Numbered from the stretch's first letter, positions 1 to 9,418 are shown. The stretch: 64,000 nucleotides of DNA from JANPCX01 sp966211815 (GCA_966211815.1 CBIHOD010000015.1:1-64000), one strand, 5' to 3'. Notes: generated from the sequence alone by a model not told the origin. Program-made: numbers and translations.

Positions 1-533
1 CCGGCGACCTGATCACCAGCGACATCGCGATGGCGCTGCGCACGCCGACCAAGGACGCCGAGGAGATCAAGGTCGAGTACGGCATCGCCAAGCAGCTGTT
101 GGCCGACCCGGGCGAGCAGCTCGAGGTGCCGGGCCTGGGCGACCGCGGGCCGCGGCTGCTGTCGCGCCAGGCGCTGGCCGGCGTGATCGAGCCGCGCGTC
201 GAAGAGATCTACTCCCTCGTGCACCAGGTGATCCGCGAGAGCGGCTACGAGGAACTTCTTTCGTCGGGCATCGTCATCACCGGCGGCGGCGCGGTGATGC
301 CCGGCATGGTCGAACTCGGCGAGGACATCTTCCTCAAGCCCGTGCGCAAAGGCCTGCCGACCTACAGCGGCGCGCTCTTCGACATGGTGGCCAACCCGCG
401 TTCGGCCACGGTGATGGGCTTGCTGGAGGAGGCCCGGCTGGGACGCGCGCGCGGCATGCGCGCCGCGCAGCAGGCCGGTTCGGTCAAGACCTGGGTGGGA
501 CGCGCCAAGGACTGGTTCCTCGGCAATTTCTGA
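1..533 (+). CDS. ftsA: Cell division protein FtsA, C-terminal part (start lies before the window)
   Basis: The reading frame is open from base 3 to the stop at 533 and encodes the last ~176 residues of FtsA, the actin-like protein that anchors FtsZ rings to the inner membrane. The visible part starts in the segment GDLITSDIAMALRTPT and continues through the nucleotide-binding subdomain (IVITGGGAVMPGM). It ends with the amphipathic membrane-targeting tail VGRAKDWFLGNF. ftsZ follows 210 bases later in the same direction, the normal dcw-cluster order. The internal ATG at 30 is only an internal methionine. Identification rests on sequence pattern and gene order, which agree. Confidence 0.95.
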   Translation, partial: GDLITSDIAMALRTPTKDAEEIKVEYGIAKQLLADPGEQLEVPGLGDRGPRLLSRQALAGVIEPRVEEIYSLVHQVIRESGYEELLSSGIVITGGGAVMPGMVELGEDIFLKPVRKGLPTYSGALFDMVANPRSATVMGLLEEARLGRARGMRAAQQAGSVKTWVGRAKDWFLGNF

Positions 534-566
534 CGACAGCGCTGTGATGATGAAGGGACTTCGGAC

Positions 567-665
567 ATGAAGAGCAAATCGCCATCGCCACCCCACGTCA
601 CGGCGCGGCGCACGCGCCGCCAGCAGGCGCGCCACGGCGGCTGCGGCCCGCCGGGCGGCGGATAG
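567..665 (+). CDS. Possible 32-residue basic small ORF between ftsA and ftsZ
   Basis: An ATG at 567 is preceded at eight bases by AAGGGA (553-558), a good ribosome binding site, and opens a 32-codon frame ending TAG at 665. The product is rich in Arg, Pro and Gly (starts MKSKSPSPPHVTARRTRR, ends in a Gly/Pro run) and matches no family I know. The DNA is also strongly self-complementary around 600-620, so it could simply be structured leader RNA for ftsZ. Translation is plausible but unproven; composition alone cannot decide in such GC-rich DNA. Confidence 0.25.
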   Translation: MKSKSPSPPHVTARRTRRQQARHGGCGPPGGG

Positions 666-743
666 GCCGAGGGCCGGGCAAGGCACGAAGACAAGAATTT
701 TTTCAATTTAGGCAACTGCACACCAATTCACGGAGATAAACAC

Positions 744-1943
744 ATGGCCATCGAAATGATCGAAGAATTCGACCTGAACACCCAGATCAAAGTCATCGGC
801 GTGGGCGGCGGCGGCGGCAACGCGGTCGACCACATGATCGCGCAGGGGGTGCAAGGCGTCGAATTCGTCTGCGCCAACACCGACGCCCAGGCCCTGAACC
901 GCTCGGCCGCGCACCAGCTGATCCAGCTGGGCAGCACGGGCCTGGGCGCCGGCGCCAAGCCCGAGGCCGGCAAGGCCGCCGCCGAAGAAGCGGTGGACCG
1001 CATCCGCCAGGCCATCACCGGCGCCAACATGCTCTTCATCACCGCCGGCATGGGCGGCGGCACGGGCACCGGCGCCGCGCCCGTGATCGCGCGCGTGGCC
1101 AAGGAGATGGGCATCCTCACCGTGGGCGTGGTCACCAAGCCCTTCGAATTCGAAGGCGGCCGCCGCATGAAGGCCGCCGACACCGGCCTGGCCGAGCTGG
1201 AAGCCAATGTCGACTCGTTGATCGTGATCCTGAACGAGAAGCTGCTGGAAGTGCTGGGCGACGACGTCACCCAGGAGCAGGCCTTCGCCGAAGCCAACGA
1301 CGTGCTGCGCAACGCCGTCGGCGGCATCAGCGACATCATCCACATGCACGGCCTGGTCAACGTCGACTTCGAAGACGTCAAGACGGTGATGAGCGAGCCC
1401 GGCAAGGCGATGATGGGCACCGCCCAGGCCTCCGGCCCCGACCGCGCCACCAAGGCCGCCGACCTGGCGGTGGCCTGCCCGCTGCTCGAAGGCATCGACC
1501 TGTCCGGCGCGCGCGGCGTGCTGGTGCTGATCGCCGCCAAGCGCAGCACCCTGAAGCTGTCGGAAAGCAAGAACGCGATGAACACCATCCGCCGCTACGC
1601 CGCCGACGACGCCCACGTCATCTTCGGCACGGTTTACGACGAGAACCTGGGCGACCAGCTGCGCGTCACCGTGATCGCCACCGGCCTGTCGCCGGCCAAG
1701 CAGCGCCAGCAGACCCCGATCAGCGTCGTGCACAGCGCCCCGGTGCTGCGCACCGGCACCGACAACATCCCGGTGCTGACCCAGCCGGTGCAGGCGGCCG
1801 CGCCCACGCACGACTACACCGGCCTGAACACCCCGAGCGTGTGGCGCAACGGCCGCACCGCGGCGGCCAAGGTCGACGCGCTGGCCAGCAACGGCATGGA
1901 CGAGATCGAGATTCCGGCGTTCTTGCGCAAGCAGGCTGATTGA
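744..1943 (+). CDS. ftsZ: Cell division GTPase FtsZ
   Basis: Encodes a 399-residue FtsZ, the tubulin-like GTPase that polymerises into the division ring. The start ATG has GGAG ten bases upstream. The glycine-rich N-terminal strand (IKVIGVGGGGGNAVDHM) and the tubulin signature GGGTGTGAAP are present. After a short variable linker comes the conserved C-terminal peptide EIEIPAFLRKQAD, which binds FtsA and ZipA. Length and domain order are normal. It lies 210 bases after ftsA. In many relatives lpxC follows directly, but here two convergent genes intervene. Confidence 0.99.
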   Translation: MAIEMIEEFDLNTQIKVIGVGGGGGNAVDHMIAQGVQGVEFVCANTDAQALNRSAAHQLIQLGSTGLGAGAKPEAGKAAAEEAVDRIRQAITGANMLFITAGMGGGTGTGAAPVIARVAKEMGILTVGVVTKPFEFEGGRRMKAADTGLAELEANVDSLIVILNEKLLEVLGDDVTQEQAFAEANDVLRNAVGGISDIIHMHGLVNVDFEDVKTVMSEPGKAMMGTAQASGPDRATKAADLAVACPLLEGIDLSGARGVLVLIAAKRSTLKLSESKNAMNTIRRYAADDAHVIFGTVYDENLGDQLRVTVIATGLSPAKQRQQTPISVVHSAPVLRTGTDNIPVLTQPVQAAAPTHDYTGLNTPSVWRNGRTAAAKVDALASNGMDEIEIPAFLRKQAD

Positions 1944-2128
1944 ATAGGGCCCCCCAGTCGCTGGCGCTCCTGCCCCCAAGGGGCGCCACCCGTTGGACCG
2001 GCGGAGCCGGATCCTGGGGCGTGGCTTGATGGTGCGGGTCGCTTCGCTTCCGCTGTGGCGTGAGGCTGGTTTGGGCGGCGGCTCGCTTGCGCTGTGGGGG
2101 CGGCGCCGATTTGGCGGCCGCTTCTGTT
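1944..2128. repeat. Convergent intergenic spacer after ftsZ with a C-rich/G-rich repeat-like hairpin
   Basis: The 185 bases between the ends of ftsZ (+) and the FeeM-like gene (-) carry no convincing gene. At 1949-1988 is a C-run, a CGCTGGCGCTCC core and a following GGGGCGCC block. This resembles the intergenic hairpin repeats scattered through Comamonadaceae genomes and could end transcription from both sides. The rest is GGC/GCTT-rich spacer without motifs. The repeat assignment is from memory of the sequence type, not from a search. Confidence 0.35.
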
Positions 2129-2911
2129 TCAGTGATTCGCCATCAGGCCGTGCAGGCGGCCGGCGATGGCGGCTTCTTCCTGCACCGAAAAAGCGTGGGT
2201 GAACAGCGACTTGTCGTCGCTGTTTCTATTTCCGACGCCGCCGTGGGCGCCGATGGCGGCTTGCAGGTCGAGGAATTCCAGTTTCAGCAGCACCGCCGGG
2301 GCGTCGACGCGACGGTTCAGGCGTTCTTCGCCGATCGCCTGGAAACCCAGCATGCGTTCGTAGTAGGCGACGTGCCGGGGGTTGACCTCGATGACCAGCG
2401 TCGAGAAACGGTGGAGGCGGTGTGCGTAGATGTACGCCACGTGGAACATCGCAGCCAGCGCCTGCTTGGATTTCGCCCTCAACGCGCCGCCGTCCATCGC
2501 CAGCTTGGTGAATTCGCAGATCTTCCTGCCTTGGGCCCGCAGGCGGTCGATCTCCGATTCAAAGGTGTCGTCCGATCGCAGCCCGTGCCGCGGGTGGTCG
2601 AAGCCCACAGTCAAAGTGCCGACCACCTCCCCGCGCTCGCTGGCCGTCAGCGTCAGCTGGTGCGGCGTCCTCGCCGGCTCGGCGCCGGACGCGGCGGTGC
2701 CACGATAGCCCCGTGCGCTGTACATGCGGTTGACCAGGACGCTGGCGGTGCTGCGTTGGCTGTCGGAATTGGCGGCTCGGATCTTCAGGTACTGCGCCAC
2801 CGCCGCTTCTGCCGGGGCCGTGGGGCGCGGCGACGGGTTCGGCTTGAGGCGGGCCGGGAAACCGATGATGGTGTCCCCGGGCTCTGTCTCCCTTGCGTGT
2901 TCCTTGCCCAT
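2129..2911 (-). CDS. FeeM-like N-acyl amino acid synthase (GNAT-fold acyltransferase)
   Basis: A 260-residue protein of the FeeM type, a GNAT-related family that uses acyl-ACP to acylate amino acids (long-chain N-acyl tyrosines in the founding example) and is distantly related to LuxI autoinducer synthases. Supporting segments are VNRMYSARGY (60-69), CEFTKLAMD (132-140) and EVNPRHVAYYERMLGF (175-190), arranged as in this family. The first ~45 residues look disordered and proline-rich. It is the second gene of a unit with the methyltransferase upstream (three bases between stop and start). No acyl carrier protein or ligase lies nearby. Substrate and product cannot be told from sequence; a general lipid acyltransferase role is the main alternative. 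Confidence 0.75.
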   Translation of the reverse strand: MGKEHARETEPGDTIIGFPARLKPNPSPRPTAPAEAAVAQYLKIRAANSDSQRSTASVLVNRMYSARGYRGTAASGAEPARTPHQLTLTASERGEVVGTLTVGFDHPRHGLRSDDTFESEIDRLRAQGRKICEFTKLAMDGGALRAKSKQALAAMFHVAYIYAHRLHRFSTLVIEVNPRHVAYYERMLGFQAIGEERLNRRVDAPAVLLKLEFLDLQAAIGAHGGVGNRNSDDKSLFTHAFSVQEEAAIAGRLHGLMANH

Positions 2912-2914
2912 GGC

Positions 2915-3592
2915 TCAGGTGGGCTTGCGCGCCAGCACGTCCAAGCAACTGCCCGACACCGATTCCGAGACGAGCTCGAAGCCCGCCTCGGCCAGCCGGC
3001 GCAGCGCGTCATCTCGCGCATAGGTGGCGTGCAGGATGCCCTTGCGAATGCCCCAGCGGTTGATAAGCCCGGCGATGCCGCGCAGCGGCTGCCGGCCGCG
3101 GGGGTGCAGCAACACGTTGGCTGCCAGCGTGCCGCCCGGTCGCAGCACGCGCAAGACTTCGGCCAGGACCGGGTCCACGGCCGGCAGGCAGTGGAAGGAG
3201 TTCGCGAGGTTGACGGTGTCGAACGAGTCCGCGGGAAATGGCAGGTCGACCGCATCGCCGCGGCGCAGCTCCACCTCGGGGCGGCGCCGGAAGCGCCGCA
3301 CCGCGCCCGCCAGCATGGATTCGGCGCAATCCAGGCCGACGACACGGCTGTCCGGCATCCCCTTCCAGCGCCGCCAGCGCAGCGCCATCGCCAGCAGGGT
3401 GCCCGTGCCGCAGGCCACTTCCAGGTGCCTCGGGCCCATGTTGCGCCCGAAGAAACGCAACTGCGCGGGCAGGCTGTTGTGGTAGGCGAAGGTGAGTATG
3501 AAGAAACCCCGGGTGTCGTACCACCAGGGCGGCGAACGGTAGGCGGCTGCAATGTCTTCGTAGGTCTTTTCCAACGGGGGGGCCGTTTGCAT
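2915..3592 (-). CDS. Class I SAM-dependent methyltransferase
   Basis: A 225-residue Rossmann-fold methyltransferase. Motif I is HLEVACGTGTLLA (57-69), an acidic ribose-binding strand follows (VVGLDCAESML), then DSFDTVNLANSFHCLP, and the post-motif strand EVLRVLRPGGTLAANV as in UbiE/Methyltransf_11 proteins. A short N-terminal cap (YEDIAAAYRSPPWWYDTRG) may bind substrate. It is the first gene of a two-gene unit ending with the FeeM-like acyltransferase, so methylation of an N-acyl amino acid or of its precursor is a reasonable inference, not something the sequence shows. A quinone or phospholipid methyltransferase role remains possible. Confidence 0.8.
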   Translation of the reverse strand: MQTAPPLEKTYEDIAAAYRSPPWWYDTRGFFILTFAYHNSLPAQLRFFGRNMGPRHLEVACGTGTLLAMALRWRRWKGMPDSRVVGLDCAESMLAGAVRRFRRRPEVELRRGDAVDLPFPADSFDTVNLANSFHCLPAVDPVLAEVLRVLRPGGTLAANVLLHPRGRQPLRGIAGLINRWGIRKGILHATYARDDALRRLAEAGFELVSESVSGSCLDVLARKPT

Positions 3593-4024
3593 GTTGATCT
3601 CCCTGTGCGGGGGGCGCCCGCGGCCATGGTGGCCGCTGGAGCTGCGCCTTCGAAGCCCGCTGCGGCCAGCGTAGATAAGCCGGAACGCGGTATCAATTTC
3701 TCAACGAATGCCTGGATGCAGGGAATGCATGGGATGCGGGGCTGCGGCCCGCACGCCGTCGAATGACCGGGGGGCAGGGGCCCGCCTTGGTGTCGGTTTG
3801 CGATGCGGCTTGCGCATGCATGCATCCGCGCTGTTCGTGAATCTTGCACGCCCTGCTCGACGAACGGCCGCGCCATTTTTGGGCCCGGCCGGCGCATCGG
3901 CCCGGTCGATTCAAGCTGGCGTGCAATGAAAGGTCGTCCCCCTGAACCGCGGTGGTCGGGGCGGCCCCGGCCGATTCGCGCCGGCAGCGAACAGGCCTGC
4001 GGGGCTCCCCCTACACTTACGCCC
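3593..4024. other. 432-bp gene-free divergent region between the methyltransferase gene and lpxC
   Basis: No reading frame here has a recognisable product; the ORFs present overlap each other in all frames. The region must hold the promoters for the methyltransferase-FeeM unit (leftward) and for lpxC (rightward). A hexamer TACACT at 4012-4017 resembles a sigma-70 -10 box and ends only seven bases before the lpxC ATG. No good -35 box accompanies it. A GCATGCATGC palindrome occurs near 3815. Confidence 0.6.
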
Positions 4025-4960
4025 ATGCTTGCCCAAAGAACCCTCAAGTCCGTGACCCGCGCCGTGGGCGTCGGCCTTCATGGCGGACAACGGGTGGAAC
4101 TGACGCTCAGGCCCGCCCCCGTGGACTCCGGCATCGTCTTCCGCCGCGTCGACCTGCCGCAGCCGGTGGACATCCCGGTGCGCACGCATTCCGTGTGCGA
4201 CACGCGCATGGCCACCACGCTCTCGCCGGGCGGCGACCCCGGCGCGCCGAAGGTCAACACTGTCGAGCACTTGCTGTCGGCCTGCGCCGGGCTGGGCCTG
4301 GACAACCTGCTGGTCGAGATCACGGCCGAGGAGGTCCCCATCCTCGACGGTTCCGCCGCCTCCTTCGTCTACCTGCTGCAAAGCGCCGGCATCGCCCTGC
4401 AGGACGCGCCCAAGCGATTCATGCGCATCAAGCAGCCGGTCGAGGTCAGCGAAGGCCAGGGCCGCACGCTCAAGTGGGCGAAGCTCGAACCTTTCGAAGG
4501 CTACAAGCTCACCTTCGAGATCGATTTCGACCACCCGGCCGTCGACCAGACCGGCCAGCAGGTGTCCTTCGACATGGGCTCCGGCGGCTACAAGCAGCAG
4601 ATCGCCCGCGCCCGCACCTTCGGCTTCACGAAAGACGTGGAGATGATGCGTTCGCGCGGCCTGGGCCTGGGCGGCAGCATGGACAACGCCATCGTGGTGG
4701 ACGAGTCCCGGGTGCTCAACCAGGACGGCCTGCGCTACGACGACGAGTTCGTGAAGCACAAGATCCTCGACGCCATCGGCGACCTTTTCGTCGCCGGGCA
4801 CCCGCTGCTGGCCGCTTACAGCGCCTTCCGCAGCGGCCACGCGCTGAACAACAAGCTGCTCAGGGCGGTGCTGGAAGACCCGCGCAACCACGAGTGGGTG
4901 AGTTTCGACGACGCCGCCAAGGCGCCCGCCGGCCTGGCCGAGCTGGCGCCCGCGTGGTGA
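4025..4960 (+). CDS. lpxC: UDP-3-O-acyl-N-acetylglucosamine deacetylase LpxC
   Basis: Encodes the 311-residue zinc deacetylase that commits UDP-acyl-GlcNAc to lipid A synthesis. The start MLAQRTLKSVTRAVGVGLHG aligns with the family N terminus; the frame is open further upstream but that part is not LpxC-like. Signatures are NTVEHLLSACAGLGLDN (with the conserved Glu and zinc His), the dyad around GSMDNAIVVDE, HKILDAIGDLFVAG (zinc His and Asp) and SGHALNNKLL (catalytic His). Length is close to the E. coli enzyme (305). No Shine-Dalgarno precedes the ATG, and a -10-like box sits immediately upstream, hinting at a very short leader. Confidence 0.98.
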   Translation: MLAQRTLKSVTRAVGVGLHGGQRVELTLRPAPVDSGIVFRRVDLPQPVDIPVRTHSVCDTRMATTLSPGGDPGAPKVNTVEHLLSACAGLGLDNLLVEITAEEVPILDGSAASFVYLLQSAGIALQDAPKRFMRIKQPVEVSEGQGRTLKWAKLEPFEGYKLTFEIDFDHPAVDQTGQQVSFDMGSGGYKQQIARARTFGFTKDVEMMRSRGLGLGGSMDNAIVVDESRVLNQDGLRYDDEFVKHKILDAIGDLFVAGHPLLAAYSAFRSGHALNNKLLRAVLEDPRNHEWVSFDDAAKAPAGLAELAPAW

Positions 4961-4975
4961 CGGGGCGCTCGCGCG

Positions 4976-5161
4976 ATGCTGCTGTTCCGCGCCGTGGTCC
5001 TGCTGCTGCTCGTGGCCGGGTTGCTGTGCTTCGCCCTGTACATCGGCACGGGCCAGGTGCGCTGGCGCCAGCGCGGCCTGGTGGTGGTCAAGTGGACGGT
5101 GATCGCCGGCCTGGCCTTCTTCGCCGTGCTGGCCCTCGAGCGAATCGTGGTGGCGCTTTGA
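4976..5161 (+). CDS. Small two-helix membrane protein
   Basis: A 61-residue protein made almost wholly of two hydrophobic helices (about 2-23 and 38-59) joined by a short basic loop (GTGQVRWRQRG). The Arg-rich loop suggests that it faces the cytoplasm. It begins 15 bases after lpxC on the same strand and is probably cotranscribed. I do not recognise a named family. The hydrophobic pattern and good spacing make it likely to be real. Confidence 0.6.
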   Translation: MLLFRAVVLLLLVAGLLCFALYIGTGQVRWRQRGLVVVKWTVIAGLAFFAVLALERIVVAL

Positions 5162-5219
5162 CCGCCGCGTCCCGGGCCCGCGGGGCCCCCATCGATCCCA
5201 CGACGACGGATACGACCCG

Positions 5220-5426
5220 ATGACTGTCTTGCGCTGGATCCTGGGCGGCTTTTTCCTGCTCTTCTTCGCGGGATGGGTCTTCACCGTCGCGTCCTTCGTC
5301 GTCTCCGGAGACGACCGCTGGGGCGAGCTCGGCCTGCGGCTGCGGCGCTATTGCTATTTGCTGGGCCTGCTTTGGTTCAACACCGAAGTCTGGGGCCGCG
5401 TGCTCTACACCGTCTTCACCTGGTGA
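5220..5426 (+). CDS. Small membrane protein, 68 residues
   Basis: Encodes one clear N-terminal transmembrane helix (about 5-29, WILGGFFLLFFAGWVFTVAS) and a second, aromatic-rich hydrophobic stretch (about 47-67). A charged loop (GDDRWGELGLRLRR) lies between. It follows the previous small membrane protein by 58 bases and stops 31 bases before the convergent end of mpl, so it closes the lpxC transcription unit. No family is recognised. Two consecutive tiny membrane proteins after lpxC could act together, but nothing in the sequence shows how. Confidence 0.6.
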   Translation: MTVLRWILGGFFLLFFAGWVFTVASFVVSGDDRWGELGLRLRRYCYLLGLLWFNTEVWGRVLYTVFTW

Positions 5427-5457
5427 CGCCGCCGGCGCTGCCGAGCCCTGGCGCGCT

Positions 5458-6828
5458 TCAGTCTCGGTCGGCCAGCACTTTCAACAGCTTGCCGTGGATG
5501 CCCCCGAAGCTGCCGTTGCTCATGCACAGCACGTGGTCGCCGGGCTGAGCGACGGCCGCGACGGCCTGGACCACCGCGTTGACGCTGTCCCAGCTCTGCG
5601 CGTTGAGCCCCAGCGGCGCCAGCGCCTGGGCGGCGTTCCATTCCAGGCCGCCGCTGTGGCAGACCGAGAAGTTGGCCTCCTCCAGCGCCCAGGGCAGCAT
5701 GGCTTTCATCGCACCGAGCTTCATCGTGTTGGAACGCGGCTCGAAGACCGCGATGATGCGTTCGTCGCCCACCTTTCGGCGCAGCCCGTTGATGGTGGTG
5801 CGGATCGCGCTCGGGTGGTGGGCGAAGTCGTCGTAGACCTTGATGCCTTTGGCCTCTCCGACCAGTTCCAGGCGGCGGCGCACGTTCTCGAAGCCGGACA
5901 GGGCGGCGGCCGCGGTGTCCGGCGCGACGCCGAGGTGCTCGGCCGCGGCGATCGCGGCCAGGGCGTTGAGCTGGTTGTGCTCGCCGAGCAGATTCCATTC
6001 GACGCGGGCGATCTTCAGGCTGCCGCGCAGCACGTCGAAGGCGTCCGGCTCGCCGCGCGCGCGCAGCTCGCCCGGCGTCTCCTTGCGGGCGCCGAAGCGC
6101 ACCACCGGGGTCCAGCAGCCCTTGGCGAGCACGGCCTGCAGGTTCTCGTCCCGCGCGTTGACCACCAGGCGGCCGGTGGCGGGCACGGTGCGCACCAGGT
6201 GGTGGAACTGGCGCTCGATCGCGTGCAGGTCGTCGAAGATGTCGGCGTGGTCGAACTCCAGGTTGTTGAGCACCGCGGTGCGCGGGCGGTAGTGCACGAA
6301 CTTGCTGCGCTTGTCGAAGAAGGCGGTGTCGTATTCGTCCGCCTCGATCACGAACGGCGAACCGGGACGGGCGCCGCCCAGGCGGGCGGAGACGCCGAAG
6401 TTCAGCGGCACGCCGCCCACCAGGAAGCCGGGCCCGAGGCCGGCGTGGTCGAGGATGCGGGCGAGCATCGACGTGGTGGTGGTCTTTCCGTGGGTGCCCG
6501 CCACCGCCAGCACGTGGCGGCCGGCCAGCACGTGCTCGGCCAGCCATTGCGGTCCGCTGGTGTAGGGCAGGCCGGCGTCGAGGATGGCCTCCATCAGCTC
6601 GTTGCCGCGGCTGACGACGTTGCCGACGACGAAGATGTCCGGCTTGACCTGGGACAACTGGTCGGCGCCGTAGCCTTCGATGAGGTCGATGCCCAGGCTG
6701 CGCAGCTGGTCGCTCATCGGCGGGTAGACCTGCGCGTCGCAGCCGGTGACCTGGTGGCCGGCCTCGCGCGCCAGCGCGGCCAGGCCGCCCATGAAAGTGC
6801 CGCAGATGCCGAGGATGTGGATGTGCAT
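5458..6828 (-). CDS. mpl: UDP-N-acetylmuramate:L-alanyl-gamma-D-glutamyl-meso-diaminopimelate ligase (Mpl)
   Basis: A 456-residue Mur-type ligase that rejoins the recycled tripeptide L-Ala-D-Glu-mDAP to UDP-MurNAc in the cytoplasm. The N terminus MHIHILGICGTFMGGLA is the Mpl form of the nucleotide-binding fold. The ATP P-loop is AGTHGKTTTTSML, followed by the central-domain EADEYDTAFFDKRSKF segment. The C-terminal domain contains YDDFAHHPSAIRTTI, typical of Mpl and MurC. The open frame runs further upstream, but MHIHIL is the family start. Convergent with the small membrane protein genes; hemL lies 79 bases upstream on the same strand. Confidence 0.96.
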   Translation of the reverse strand: MHIHILGICGTFMGGLAALAREAGHQVTGCDAQVYPPMSDQLRSLGIDLIEGYGADQLSQVKPDIFVVGNVVSRGNELMEAILDAGLPYTSGPQWLAEHVLAGRHVLAVAGTHGKTTTTSMLARILDHAGLGPGFLVGGVPLNFGVSARLGGARPGSPFVIEADEYDTAFFDKRSKFVHYRPRTAVLNNLEFDHADIFDDLHAIERQFHHLVRTVPATGRLVVNARDENLQAVLAKGCWTPVVRFGARKETPGELRARGEPDAFDVLRGSLKIARVEWNLLGEHNQLNALAAIAAAEHLGVAPDTAAAALSGFENVRRRLELVGEAKGIKVYDDFAHHPSAIRTTINGLRRKVGDERIIAVFEPRSNTMKLGAMKAMLPWALEEANFSVCHSGGLEWNAAQALAPLGLNAQSWDSVNAVVQAVAAVAQPGDHVLCMSNGSFGGIHGKLLKVLADRD

Positions 6829-6907
6829 GGGGATATCCGGTTGTTGTTCGCCGGCCGGCCGCGGATGGTAGGGGTTGGGTTGCGGCGGGCCTTCCTTGCG
6901 TGCCTGG

Positions 6908-8197
<1,290 letters not shown>

Positions 8198-8315
8198 GTT
8201 GGCGGTGGTGGGTTGGGGGTGGGCGGACGGTGGCGGCCGGCCGATGCCGGCGGTGGCCGGCGGGCCTGTCGTTTTCCAGTCCCGTGCCGTCGGGGTGCGC
8301 CGTGGATCGAACTGC

Positions 8316-9257
8316 TCAGTGGACTTGCCGGGGCGGGGCGCCGGGCGGCGGCGGCGCGGCGACGTCGTGACCTTCGGCGCCCTCGTCCTCCTCGCCGGGC
8401 GGCAGGGCCCAGAAGAAGCGGTCCGGGACGACATTGCCCATGCCGGGCCGGAAGCCGGCATCGAGCGCCTGGTCCAGGAAGGCCAGGCATTCGCCAACGG
8501 CGGCGGGGAGGTCGGCCCCGGTGGCCAGCAGGGCGGCCAGCGCGGCCGAAAGCGTGTCGCCCGCACCCACGAAGCTCACGTCGAAGCGCTCGAACTTCTC
8601 GCCGGTGATCGCCCCCTGGGCCGAGGCGAGCACGTTGTCCAGGTTCTGGTCGGGCAGCGGCACGCTGGTCACCAGGACGAAACGGGTGCCGTGCTCGGCG
8701 GCCGCGACAGCCAGTTCTCGCGGCGACGCGGGGCGGTCGGCCTCCCAGTCGGGCAGCAGGAAATCGGTCAGCGTCTGGTGGCTGCCCACGAGCACCTCGG
8801 CCTGCGGCAGCACCAGCTCGCGGAAGGCTTCCAGGTAAGCCTGCTGGGCCTCTTCCTCGACCCAGGCCAGGTGGGGCATGTAGGCCACGAGCGGCACTTC
8901 GGGGTAGTCGGACAGGATCTCGGCCACCGCGCTGACGCCCTCGGCGGACCCGAGGAAGCCGACTTTCCATCCGGCGATCGTGATGTCTTCCAGCGCGCTG
9001 CGCGCCTGCTCGGCGATCACATCGGCGTCGATGACGTGGTGGTCGAAGATCTCCGCCGTGTCGCGCATCACCACCGCGGTGACCACGGGCAGGGCGTGCG
9101 CGCCCATGGCGGCGACCGTGGCGACGTCGCCCGCCAGGCCGCCGGCGCCTGTCGGGTCACTGGCGTTGAAGACCATCACGCAACCGGGGCTCGCGCCCGC
9201 CGCGTCCTGGTCGGGGTTCTGGGTTTCGTCGGGAGAAGGAGGGGCGGCAGGCTTCAT
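8316..9257 (-). CDS. thiD: Hydroxymethylpyrimidine/phosphomethylpyrimidine kinase-like protein (ThiD family)
   Basis: A 313-residue ribokinase-fold kinase of the ThiD family, which phosphorylates HMP and HMP-phosphate for thiamine synthesis. Conserved segments are MVFNASDPTGAGGLAGD near residue 28, the THAMS-like region around VVTAVVMRDT, the DPH-like strand LVAYMPHLAW, and the anion-hole motif FVGAGDTLSAALAALLATG. It deviates from canonical ThiD at several positions (ITAVTAQNT is replaced by VTAVVMRDT), so it may be a paralogue with altered specificity. The tail after ~290 is Pro/Ala-rich. It is read divergently from rubredoxin and precedes hemL. Confidence 0.85.
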   Translation of the reverse strand: MKPAAPPSPDETQNPDQDAAGASPGCVMVFNASDPTGAGGLAGDVATVAAMGAHALPVVTAVVMRDTAEIFDHHVIDADVIAEQARSALEDITIAGWKVGFLGSAEGVSAVAEILSDYPEVPLVAYMPHLAWVEEEAQQAYLEAFRELVLPQAEVLVGSHQTLTDFLLPDWEADRPASPRELAVAAAEHGTRFVLVTSVPLPDQNLDNVLASAQGAITGEKFERFDVSFVGAGDTLSAALAALLATGADLPAAVGECLAFLDQALDAGFRPGMGNVVPDRFFWALPPGEEDEGAEGHDVAAPPPPGAPPRQVH

Positions 9258-9353
9258 GCAGGCAGGGTCCGATCGATCAAAACTGAAGTTGACGACATCC
9301 GTGCCAAACTTCTACGAAGGCGTGAGGAATGTTGCGTATGTGCCTACAAACTC

Positions 9354-9384
9354 TTGGCTTTTTGCCACAGTGCATCGCTACAAT
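9354..9384 (+). promoter_or_regulatory. Candidate sigma-70 promoter for rubredoxin and the pil/chp genes
   Basis: TTGGCT (9354-9359) and TACAAT (9379-9384) form a plausible -35/-10 pair with a 19-base spacer, 35 bases before the rubredoxin GTG. The surrounding DNA is noticeably less GC-rich than its neighbours, as expected of a promoter in this genome. The spacer is slightly long; this is a reading by eye. Confidence 0.5.
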
Positions 9385-9418
9385 CTGAATCCATTGTAGT
9401 GAACTCAAGAAAAATCAA

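Noticed and set aside
708..1979. 423-codon minus-strand frame opposite ftsZ
   Set aside because: ftsZ is certain on the plus strand. The opposite frame is an artefact of base composition.
6829..6907. Upstream extension of mpl to 7242
   Set aside because: The extra frame overlaps hemL in antiphase and shows no similarity. The family start MHIHILG is at 6828.
8198..8566. N-terminal extension of hemL to 8566
   Set aside because: It overlaps the thiD coding region and lacks similarity. GTG at 8197 gives the usual HemL start and length.
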